A program made the position numbers and the translations under genes. 10,374 nt of DNA, from assembly GCA_031280705.1 (NCBI GenBank), contig JAITGJ010000084.1, positions 1 to 10,374 on the forward strand, in the 5' to 3' direction. How positions within the stretch are numbered: position 1 is the stretch's first letter; every line of letters starts with the position of its first letter. Below are positions 1-6,463 of this stretch, piece by piece. Source of the DNA: Spirochaetaceae bacterium (GTDB taxonomy: Bacteria; Spirochaetota; Spirochaetia; Treponematales; Breznakiellaceae). The notes beneath the pieces were generated by a model, which did not search any database, was not told the origin of the DNA, and was given only the letters and a program-made list of their open reading frames with translations.

Positions 1-2442
1 ATGGTAACCGAGGGCAGCGCCGCCACGGTTTATTTTTACAAGACGACTGCCGGGCGCGGCTCGCTTGAGACGCAGTGGCTCCCGCCGACTGACGCGGACC
101 TGTCCGGCAACACCGACCCCGGTACCATTATCTCCGATGACGAAGGTTTTCTGCACGTGGTCAATAAATCCCCCGTTTCCATTATTACGGGTGTTGAGTA
201 CAACAACGGCGCAAGCTGGATCGAGGTGGCTATCCCCGCGCCCGCGGGCATGAGCGGCAACATCGCCGCGGGACAGGCGTCTTCCCCGGACCTGATCCTC
301 CCGCGCGGAAGCTGGGCCATTCGTTTCCGCGTTTTGGGAAAAGACATTCCCACGGTGGCCGTGTCGCGCACGATAATCGCGGGGCAGGCGGTGGATGTTG
401 AATACACCGATTCTCTGCTCACGGACCGGCCCCCCTCCGGGTTCGGGTCGCTCCGCATGGTAAACAAACTGCTCAACGATCCGCTGACGCGCGTGGTGGT
501 CCGCACACAGGTGAACGCTTACGCGGCGGAAGAAGTGGGGCTTTCCGGTCCCATCCCGCAGGGCGGCGGCTCGCAGGTGCGGGCGCTCCGTGCGGGGGAC
601 CTGCCCGGCTCACGGCGGGACTATATCGTCCAGTGCTACGTGGCGACAAACGAATACTACGAAGAAGTGGCCCGCGTGATTGACGAAACGATCAGCGAAG
701 TATTTATTACGGAGGATTCGTCAAAAACCACGGTAGGCGGCGGGGGCGGCGGCGGAAGCGCCACGACCGGCGCGCTTACCGTGTACAATCACTACTCCGG
801 GAAGCTGCCGTTCAAGGTGTTCAAAATCTATTTGTATAAAGAGACCGCTTCCGGCGTGTGGCAGGATTATGTGCCGCCCGCAAACGCCGCCTACCCCAAA
901 GCGCCCGCCAACAGCGTTTTACGCTACAACGGCATGAGCGATTACACGGGCGAACCGTTTGTGGTGAGGGGCGAATTCAACAGCTTTACGGGACTCCCTG
1001 AAGGCGCGTACAAACTGCTCATCGTGGGCGGCTCGTACCACTGGGCGTATTACACGGCGAGTCCCGCGCACACGGTAAGCGGCGTAACGATCAACGAAAA
1101 ACTTATTACCTACGACTGCGGGAATATTTTTATCGCGGGGGGCGCGGCAAAAGTGTACAATTTTGATCCGTACACGCCGGGCGTGCCGGACCGCGACACG
1201 CCCACGGGCGCGGTAACGGTACAACTCCACCACGCGGGGCTTCTGGGTACGGACGGGCCCGTTACGCGCGTGCAGGTGCTGGCCGCTTCAGAAACGGAAC
1301 TCCCCGTGATGAGCAATGCCGGTGTGGCGGTTCCCGCCAACGCGCTTCCGGATTTTTACCTGGGCAAGGACGCTTATGTGTTCGGCGTGGTACAGTCGAA
1401 TAAAACGCTGCTCGCGCCGCAGGCTTCCAGAAACCTCATCAGTGAGGGCGGAGACCTGCACGATATTACCGGCACCAAGGGCGGGGATGTGCCGGACCGC
1501 TTTATCGTGTATCAGTTTACCGGCACGCTCTCTTCCACGGAAACGCTTGAGTTCTGCCTGCCGCCGGGCGTGTACGCGGTCCGGGTGCTTGATCCCAAGG
1601 GGACGGGCCTCACGCAGGACCTCTGGTTTGGCCGGAACAGGGAGAATTACTGCGATCTCCACATTGTCAATGACGCGAGTAAAACCATCGCGCTCCAGTG
1701 GAAAAACCCGTCGCTTACGGTACAGGCCACCAACCTTGCCCGCGCGAATTTTTCCACGGTGAACGACCGGAATCTTACGTTTCAGGCCGTATCTAGCGGG
1801 AAAGATCTTACGTCTCTGGTTGATGCATCGCTGGGCGGCAAAACCCAGTACGAAGTGGAATCGTACCAGTGGTACTACCATCCCGCCTGTACGCCGGATC
1901 ATTATGGTATTGTGGAACACGATTCCGCCAATATACATTATACGATTTCGTGGGATATGCGCGGTACGGATTATCATTGCAACAGCGGTGTCCATGGTTG
2001 GGCACGGCGGCTTAATCTGGCGGACAAGAAACTGTACGGCAACAGCAGTCAGGGGATGTTGGGGCAGCACAGCGCCAATGGCACTGATCCCGGCGGCACG
2101 ACGGCCCTGACCGGCGGTTACTACGCCGTGGTGCTTACCCTGAAGGCCAAAACGGGCTGGACATTCCGGGGATTCAGCCCGTCAACAAATCCTCCCGATG
2201 TAAGCAACATGAACAATATGGGAACGGGTTTTTTTGTCGCGGATAACCTGTCAGCCGTGGCCACCAATCAGGTGGGCATTGATAACGACCTTTTTACCCT
2301 GGGTTACTACCGGATACGGCAATGGATGCATAATTTTAATTATTTGCCGTGGGTTGTAACGGAGGGCATGGTACAGAGTACGGGTAAACTGCCGGGTGTA
2401 GACAAGATCAAAGTCGCGGTTTTCTTCCGGCGGGTTCACTGA
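1..2442 (+). CDS. Large repeat-containing exported-type protein, probably 5'-partial
   Basis: I do not recognise a named family. The 813-residue frame contains four diverged repeats, each opening with a beta-type pattern of the form G-x-L-x-V-x-N followed by I/V-x-x-V: GFLHVVNKS (49), GSLRMVNKL (149), GALTVYNHY (257) and GAVTVQLHH (403). Units 1-3 close with similar strands (VDVEYTDS 131, VFITEDSS 234, IFIAGG 376). A later stretch, LPPGVYAVRVLD (520-531), has the look of a beta-sandwich strand. Seven consecutive glycines (246-252) separate repeats 2 and 3. Residues about 590-813 form a different region rich in Tyr, Trp and Asn, including YYAVVLTLKAKTGWTF (707-722), a pattern seen in surface proteins of gut bacteria. 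No signal peptide is visible at residue 1, and the first 48 residues look like the interior of another unit. The true start therefore probably lies upstream of the window, although the edge falls on an ATG. An envelope or adhesin-like role is only inference. The stop codon overlaps a 17-bp palindrome. Confidence 0.7.
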   Translation: MVTEGSAATVYFYKTTAGRGSLETQWLPPTDADLSGNTDPGTIISDDEGFLHVVNKSPVSIITGVEYNNGASWIEVAIPAPAGMSGNIAAGQASSPDLILPRGSWAIRFRVLGKDIPTVAVSRTIIAGQAVDVEYTDSLLTDRPPSGFGSLRMVNKLLNDPLTRVVVRTQVNAYAAEEVGLSGPIPQGGGSQVRALRAGDLPGSRRDYIVQCYVATNEYYEEVARVIDETISEVFITEDSSKTTVGGGGGGGSATTGALTVYNHYSGKLPFKVFKIYLYKETASGVWQDYVPPANAAYPKAPANSVLRYNGMSDYTGEPFVVRGEFNSFTGLPEGAYKLLIVGGSYHWAYYTASPAHTVSGVTINEKLITYDCGNIFIAGGAAKVYNFDPYTPGVPDRDTPTGAVTVQLHHAGLLGTDGPVTRVQVLAASETELPVMSNAGVAVPANALPDFYLGKDAYVFGVVQSNKTLLAPQASRNLISEGGDLHDITGTKGGDVPDRFIVYQFTGTLSSTETLEFCLPPGVYAVRVLDPKGTGLTQDLWFGRNRENYCDLHIVNDASKTIALQWKNPSLTVQATNLARANFSTVNDRNLTFQAVSSGKDLTSLVDASLGGKTQYEVESYQWYYHPACTPDHYGIVEHDSANIHYTISWDMRGTDYHCNSGVHGWARRLNLADKKLYGNSSQGMLGQHSANGTDPGGTTALTGGYYAVVLTLKAKTGWTFRGFSPSTNPPDVSNMNNMGTGFFVADNLSAVATNQVGIDNDLFTLGYYRIRQWMHNFNYLPWVVTEGMVQSTGKLPGVDKIKVAVFFRRVH

Positions 2443-2477
2443 CCAACAAGCGGCCACATGGTGGCCGCTTGTTGGTC
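2441..2477. repeat. Perfect 17-bp palindrome overlapping a stop codon
   Basis: Left arm 2441-2457 and right arm 2461-2477 are exact reverse complements with a 3-nt loop (atg). The left arm starts on the second base of the TGA that ends the upstream gene. The transcript would fold into a very stable hairpin right at the stop codon, which could end transcription or protect the mRNA 3' end. A clean U-tract does not follow (ttgggtttt), so it is not a textbook intrinsic terminator. Confidence 0.75.
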
Positions 2478-2591
2478 TTGGGTTTTGCGGCTCCGCCGCA
2501 AAACCCCGCATCTGTTCGAGAGTGGGCCACGCGGTGGCCGCTTGTTGGTCTTGGGTTTTGCGGCCTCGCCGCAAAACCCCGCGTCTGTTCG
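2461..2591. repeat. 58-bp direct repeat in two copies, each holding a 12-bp palindrome
   Basis: Positions 2461-2518 and 2534-2591 are near-identical, offset by 73 bp. The first 31 bases are identical; the only differences are in the 3-nt hairpin loop (tcc against ctc) and one base before TCTGTTCG. Each copy holds a perfect 12-bp stem: 2480-2491 with 2495-2506, and 2553-2564 with 2568-2579. In the second copy only six bases of the left arm of the upstream palindrome survive (GGCCAC/GTGGCC around 2525-2539). The pattern suggests duplication of a bipartite, REP-like intergenic element. Short frames crossing it on both strands look spurious. Confidence 0.8.
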
Positions 2592-2609
2592 GGGGCGGCT
2601 CAGGGCGTG

Positions 2610-2632
2610 GGTTTTTGCCAAAGGCAAAAACC
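2610..2632. repeat. Third, diverged palindrome of the same block
   Basis: GGTTTTTGCC (2610-2619), loop aaa, GGCAAAAACC (2623-2632). The stem is perfect, and beyond a one-base bulge GTG/CAC pairing continues outward. Its flanks (GCGTGG before, AACCCCGC after) resemble the 12-bp stem elements just upstream, so it is probably a diverged member of the same family. The rest of the gap to 2725 is GC-rich with no gene that I can support. Confidence 0.6.
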
Positions 2633-2725
2633 ACAACCCCGCATTCGCCCGGAGGGAAATCCCGCGCGGAAGCCCGGAGGCGTCCCGTGAGGATGCCCCC
2701 GGCGCGCGCCCAAAACCCCTGAGCA

Positions 2726-2752
2726 TTGTATTTTTCGTGTAAATGGTAGTAT
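2726..2752 (+). promoter_or_regulatory. Possible sigma-70 promoter for the NifA-like gene
   Basis: TTGTAT (2726-2731) and TAGTAT (2747-2752) are separated by 15 bp in a locally AT-rich patch inside GC-rich DNA. Spacing is shorter than the usual 17 bp. Transcription would begin around 2759, only a few bases before the ATG at 2762, giving a nearly leaderless mRNA. That agrees with the lack of a ribosome binding site there. This is a weak call. Confidence 0.25.
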
Positions 2753-2761
2753 TGTTCCCCC

Positions 2762-4360
2762 ATGACAAAGGACGCGCGGGAGGGTGAAGCGCCTCTCTCC
2801 GGCGGCGACGAAGCCGCGTGGGAGCGGATAGAGCTTCGTATGCTGTTCGATATTGCCCGCACTTTTGACAAGCACCTCGAATTCCGCGCCGCGTTCGGTC
2901 CCCTTTTGGGTATTCTGGAGGATCAGGCGGGGCTTTCCCGGGGGATGGTAACCCTGCTTGACCGCGCGTCGGGGCTTCTCCGCGTCGTGGAGGCGCGCGG
3001 TCTCTCGCCGGGCGAAAAAAGCGGGGGGGTGTTTCGTCTGGGAGCGGGCGCCGTGGGGCGGGTCTTTGAATCCGCCGCGCCCCTTACCGTGCCGGACCTT
3101 GCGCGCGGGCACGATTCCCTCCCCCACATGAAAAACCGGACACGGGAGGACCTTTCCGGCTGTTCCTGGTACTGCGTTCCGGTTTGTTCGGGCGCGGACG
3201 TTACCGGCACGCTGAGCGCCGAGCGGCGGCACGGGGAAGGTTCCCGCGAGCGGCGGATGAAGCGGGATCGCGCCCTGCTTGAAAAGGCCGCCGCGCTTAT
3301 CGCGGACGCGGCGAAATTCCGCGAACGGATGGCGGAGGAACGCGCCCGCCGCGCAGAAGACGCCGGGGAAGACGCCGCGCCGCGCGGGAGGCGCGTTTCC
3401 CCGGAAAGCCCGATTATCGGCACGGGGAGCCGTATGCGGGAAGTGTACGAAATGATTTCCCGTGTGGCCCCCAGCGGCGCGACAGTGCTTATTACCGGGG
3501 AGTCGGGGACGGGGAAGGAACTGGTGGCCGCGGAACTGCACCGGCTTTCAAAACGCGCCGGGGCGGCGTTTATCAAGGTAAACTGCGCGGCCCTGCCCGA
3601 ATCGGTTATTGAGAGCGAACTGTTCGGCCACGAAAAGGGGGCCTTTACCGGGGCCGCCGCCCGGCGGCAGGGCCGGTTCGAGCTTGCCCACCGGGGCACG
3701 ATTTTTCTGGACGAAATCGGGGAACTTTCCCCCGCGGTACAGGCAAAGCTGCTCCGGGTACTCCAGGAGCGGGAATTTGAGCGGGTAGGGGGGGATGCCG
3801 TCATCAAGATTGATGTCCGTCTCATTGCCGCCACCAACCGCAAGCTGGATGACGAAGTGCGAACGGGCCGGTTCCGGGAGGACCTTTTTTACCGCCTCAA
3901 TGTTTTCCCCCTGCATATTCCGCCGCTCAGGGAACGGAAGGGGGACATTATGCTCCTTGCCGATCATTTTGCGGAAAAATACGCCGAACGGAACGGGAAG
4001 CGCGTCAAGCGGATTTCGGGATCAGCCATCGACCTCCTTACCGGGTATGCCTGGCCGGGAAATGTCCGGGAACTGGAAAACTGTATTGAGCGGGCGGTGA
4101 TCCTTACGGAGGACATGGTGATTCATTCCTATCACCTGCCGCCGAGCCTCCAGTCGCCCCTTTCCACCAGCACGGAGCCCACCACCACACTGGACGCGGC
4201 CCTTTCCCGCGTGGAGAAGGACATGATCATCGACGCCCTTAAAATTTCGGGCGGCAACATGGCCCTGGCCGCGCGGCAGTTGGGCATAACCGGGCGGCGC
4301 ATGGGACTCAGGGTGCATCACTACGGGATTAACTGGCGGCTCTACCGGACGGTAACATGA
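2762..4360 (+). CDS. nifA: NifA-type sigma-54-dependent transcriptional activator
   Basis: This 532-residue bacterial enhancer-binding protein hydrolyses ATP to remodel sigma-54 RNA polymerase at -24/-12 promoters. A GAF sensor domain (about 25-190) includes the NifA-like stretch FRLGAGAVGRVFESAAPLTVPD. A charged linker follows (191-215), then the AAA+ domain (about 216-450) with Walker A GESGTGKE (246-253), the sigma-54 contact loop GAFTGA (293-298) and Walker B TIFLDEI (313-319). The Fis-type helix-turn-helix (486-523) ends in the ARQLGIT...YGI pattern typical of NifA and related Nif/Anf/Vnf regulators. The cysteine-rich AAA+/DNA-binding linker of oxygen-sensitive rhizobial NifA is absent. 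Instead the GAF domain holds three cysteines spaced C-x3-C-x3-C (134, 138, 142). No receiver domain is present, so it is not a two-component response regulator. No Shine-Dalgarno sequence precedes the ATG; Met27 (2840) is a possible alternative start but also has a poor site. No nif structural genes lie in this window, so nitrogen fixation as its target is inferred. Confidence 0.8.
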   Translation: MTKDAREGEAPLSGGDEAAWERIELRMLFDIARTFDKHLEFRAAFGPLLGILEDQAGLSRGMVTLLDRASGLLRVVEARGLSPGEKSGGVFRLGAGAVGRVFESAAPLTVPDLARGHDSLPHMKNRTREDLSGCSWYCVPVCSGADVTGTLSAERRHGEGSRERRMKRDRALLEKAAALIADAAKFRERMAEERARRAEDAGEDAAPRGRRVSPESPIIGTGSRMREVYEMISRVAPSGATVLITGESGTGKELVAAELHRLSKRAGAAFIKVNCAALPESVIESELFGHEKGAFTGAAARRQGRFELAHRGTIFLDEIGELSPAVQAKLLRVLQEREFERVGGDAVIKIDVRLIAATNRKLDDEVRTGRFREDLFYRLNVFPLHIPPLRERKGDIMLLADHFAEKYAERNGKRVKRISGSAIDLLTGYAWPGNVRELENCIERAVILTEDMVIHSYHLPPSLQSPLSTSTEPTTTLDAALSRVEKDMIIDALKISGGNMALAARQLGITGRRMGLRVHHYGINWRLYRTVT

Positions 4361-4395
4361 TCGCGCGTCTTTCGGTATTATATTGATAACGGGCC

Positions 4396-4442
4396 TTGCG
4401 GCGCGCGCGCGGAGGCTTCTTATCATACTATCGCACAGGGAG
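4396..4442 (+). promoter_or_regulatory. Weak promoter candidate and ribosome binding site of hflK
   Basis: TTGCGG (4396-4401) and TATCAT (4421-4426), 19 bp apart, could form a sigma-70 promoter for the hflKC pair; the spacing is long. AGGGAG (4437-4442) is a good Shine-Dalgarno sequence 8 nt before the ATG at 4451 and supports that start. The 90-bp gap after the NifA-like gene holds no obvious terminator, so read-through transcription is also possible. Confidence 0.3.
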
Positions 4443-4450
4443 AAAAGCGA

Positions 4451-5404
4451 ATGTCAAAGATCATCCCGTTCAGGGTGCCTAAATTCTTCAAGCCGGCGAC
4501 AGCCGTTCTTGCCGTGGCGGCGATTCTGGCCGTTATCCTTGCCGGAACCAGTTTTTTTATCGTGGACCAGGCCGAGGAGGCGGTGATCACCCGGTTCGGC
4601 AAGTACCACGCCACCGAGGGTCCCGGCCTCAGGTTCAAACTGCCCTTCGGCATTGACCGGCATTACCTTGTCAATGTAAAAAATGTGCAGACCGAACAGT
4701 TCGGCTTCCGCACCCTCCAGTCGGGCATTTCCGCGACATACACCAGCCAGTCAAGTGAATCGACGATGCTGACCGGCGATCTGAATATCATCGAAGTTGA
4801 ATGGATTATTCAGTACCGCATCACGGACCCGGTGGCGTGGATTTTCAACGTAAACGAAAAGGAACGGACCATCCGCGATGTGTCCCGTTCGGCGATCAAT
4901 ATGCTGGTCGGCGACCGGGCGATCATGGACATCATGGGGCCGGAGCGCAGCGCCATCGAATCGGAAGGCGCGCTTTTTATGAACGATACGTTCCGGCGCA
5001 TCGGGCTTGGAATCGACGTTATCGCCGTCAAGCTCCAGAATATCGATCCGCCCGCGGGCGTGCAGGAGGCGTTTGACGATGTGAACAAGGCCGAGCAGGA
5101 CATGAACCGGCTTATCAACGAGGGACAGCAGAGTTACAACGCCGAAATTCCCCGCGCGCGCGGCGAGCGTGAGCAGGTTATTCAGGAGGCCCAGGGGTAC
5201 GCCGCCGAGCGGGTTAACCGGGCATCCGGCGATGTGGCGCGCTTTAACGCCGTTTATGACGAATACCGCCGCGCGCCGGAAGTTACCCGCCAGCGGCTCT
5301 ACTACGAAATGGTAGAAGATGTGTTCGGCGGCGCGGAAGGGGGAACGGTCATTATTGACCGGGATTTTGACAATTTCCTTCCGCTCCGGAATCTGGGACA
5401 GTAG
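4451..5404 (+). CDS. hflK: HflK, SPFH-domain membrane protein, FtsH regulator subunit
   Basis: HflK pairs with HflC in a large membrane-anchored assembly that surrounds and modulates the FtsH (HflB) protease. A short cytoplasmic N-terminus (1-15) is followed by one membrane span (about 16-38). The SPFH/band-7 domain then begins with QAEEAVITRFGKY (40-52). It continues through an HflK-typical central region (DLNIIEVEWIIQYRITDP) and a coiled-coil-prone stretch rich in Glu, Gln, Arg and Ala (KAEQDMNRLINEGQQSYN and following). At 317 residues it is clearly shorter than E. coli HflK (about 419), mainly because the glycine-rich N-terminal extension is missing. Its stop codon lies inside the hflC ribosome binding site, so the two genes are an operon with probable translational coupling. 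ftsH and hflX are not in this window. Confidence 0.92.
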   Translation: MSKIIPFRVPKFFKPATAVLAVAAILAVILAGTSFFIVDQAEEAVITRFGKYHATEGPGLRFKLPFGIDRHYLVNVKNVQTEQFGFRTLQSGISATYTSQSSESTMLTGDLNIIEVEWIIQYRITDPVAWIFNVNEKERTIRDVSRSAINMLVGDRAIMDIMGPERSAIESEGALFMNDTFRRIGLGIDVIAVKLQNIDPPAGVQEAFDDVNKAEQDMNRLINEGQQSYNAEIPRARGEREQVIQEAQGYAAERVNRASGDVARFNAVYDEYRRAPEVTRQRLYYEMVEDVFGGAEGGTVIIDRDFDNFLPLRNLGQ

Positions 5405-5414
5405 GAGGCGCATC

Positions 5415-6407
5415 ATGAAAAAAATTACGGTTACCATTTTGATTATTGCGGCTCTCGCGGTAGTAATACTGCTCATGGGCTCCCTGTATGTGATCAATGA
5501 AGGCGAGCAGGCGGTCATTGTCCAGATGGGAAAAATCGTCAATGTCGTTACGGATGCGGGGCTGCACTTCAAGGCGCCCTTTATCGACGATGTGGTACGC
5601 TACCCCCGGCGCATCATGGCCTTTGACGGTGAACAAAAAAGCATCCCTACCCGGGAAAAGCAGTATATTTTTGTTGATGTTACCGCGCGCTGGCGCATTG
5701 CCGATCCGAAGCAATTTTACGAATCAATTACCACGGTGAACGCCGCGTACTCCAAACTGGGAGAAATTATTGATTCTGAAGTGCGTACCGTGGTGGCGGA
5801 AAACTATCTCCGCGAGTCGGTGCGTAATTCAAACCTCATTCTGGAACGGCCCGAAAACCAGGAAGACGCCGGCGCCGTATCGCCGGGAGACATACTCAGC
5901 CAGGATGCGGTCCAAACCCTCATCGCCGCGGAGGGCAGCCGGGAGCCGGTACAGCGGGGACGGCGGCAGCTTGCGGAGGAAATGCTTGCCCGTTCCCGGC
6001 GCATGGTGCCCGAGTACGGCATCGAGCTTATCGACGTGGTAACGCGGCAGATCCGCTACAGCGACGAGCTTACCCAGTCGGTGTACGCGCGGATGATCAA
6101 GGAACGTAACCAGATCGCCCAGCGGTTCCGCTCCGAGGGCGAAGGCCGGAAAGCCGAGTGGATGGGCCGCATGAGCAGTGAGCGGCAGTCGATTCTTTCA
6201 TCGGCCTACGCGCGGGCGGAGGCGATTCGCGGGCAGGCCGATGCGGAGGCGGCCCGCCTTTACGCGGAAGCCTATAACCGGGACCGGAATTTCTTCGAGT
6301 TCTGGCGCGCCATCGAATCGTACCGCGCCACGATCCCGCGCCTTGACAAAACGCTTTCCACCGGTATGGAATATTTCCGCTATCTGTATTCCCCGTCCGG
6401 AAGATAA
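5415..6407 (+). CDS. hflC: HflC, SPFH-domain membrane protein, FtsH regulator subunit
   Basis: This 330-residue protein is the partner of HflK, close in length to E. coli HflC (334). An N-terminal membrane span (about 4-26) is followed by the SPFH domain, opening with NEGEQAVIVQMGKIV and running through DAGLHFKAPFIDDV, a classic HflC signature. The KERNQIAQRFRSEGEGRKAEW region and the following Ala/Glu/Arg-rich helix match the HflC coiled coil. The start at 5415 is chosen because AGGAGG (5403-5408) lies 6 nt upstream; the frame is open further upstream, but that part overlaps hflK and has no support. The gap to hflK is 10 nt. It ends just before a GC-rich hairpin that faces the convergent dnaB. 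Confidence 0.93.
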   Translation: MKKITVTILIIAALAVVILLMGSLYVINEGEQAVIVQMGKIVNVVTDAGLHFKAPFIDDVVRYPRRIMAFDGEQKSIPTREKQYIFVDVTARWRIADPKQFYESITTVNAAYSKLGEIIDSEVRTVVAENYLRESVRNSNLILERPENQEDAGAVSPGDILSQDAVQTLIAAEGSREPVQRGRRQLAEEMLARSRRMVPEYGIELIDVVTRQIRYSDELTQSVYARMIKERNQIAQRFRSEGEGRKAEWMGRMSSERQSILSSAYARAEAIRGQADAEAARLYAEAYNRDRNFFEFWRAIESYRATIPRLDKTLSTGMEYFRYLYSPSGR

Positions 6408-6421
6408 GGGGCGCTTTTCCG

Positions 6422-6454
6422 CGCGCCGCGCCGCGTCCATAGCGGCGCGGCGCG
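6422..6454. terminator. GC hairpin between convergent hflC and dnaB
   Basis: A perfect 13-bp stem, all G and C (6422-6434 with 6442-6454), encloses a 7-nt loop. It lies between the hflC stop (6407) and the dnaB stop (6464), where a bidirectional terminator is expected. No U-tract follows on either strand, so it may act as a pause or RNA 3'-end barrier, or need Rho. Confidence 0.5.
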
Positions 6455-6463
6455 GACCGGGTC

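Noticed and set aside
1288..2070. 260-residue antisense frame inside the repeat-protein gene
   Set aside because: It is a GC-driven shadow of the sense gene with no recognisable motif or start signal.
2441..2640. CRISPR array
   Set aside because: Only two repeat copies, 73 bp apart with large internal palindromes, no regular spacers and no cas genes.
2744..2758. Sigma-54 (-24/-12) promoter upstream of the NifA-like gene
   Set aside because: TGGTAG is fair for the -24 box, but the -12 part reads TTCC, not TTGC, and the transcript would start downstream of the ATG.
2251..2871. Open frames on both strands across the palindromic block (for example 2436-2768 minus, 2458-2742 plus)
   Set aside because: They consist of translated inverted repeats; the same repeated peptide motifs appear in several frames. 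They have no ribosome binding site or domain.
6422..6454. Canonical intrinsic terminator for hflC or dnaB
   Set aside because: The stem is strong, but neither strand has a following U-run, so I list it only as a hairpin of probable terminator function.
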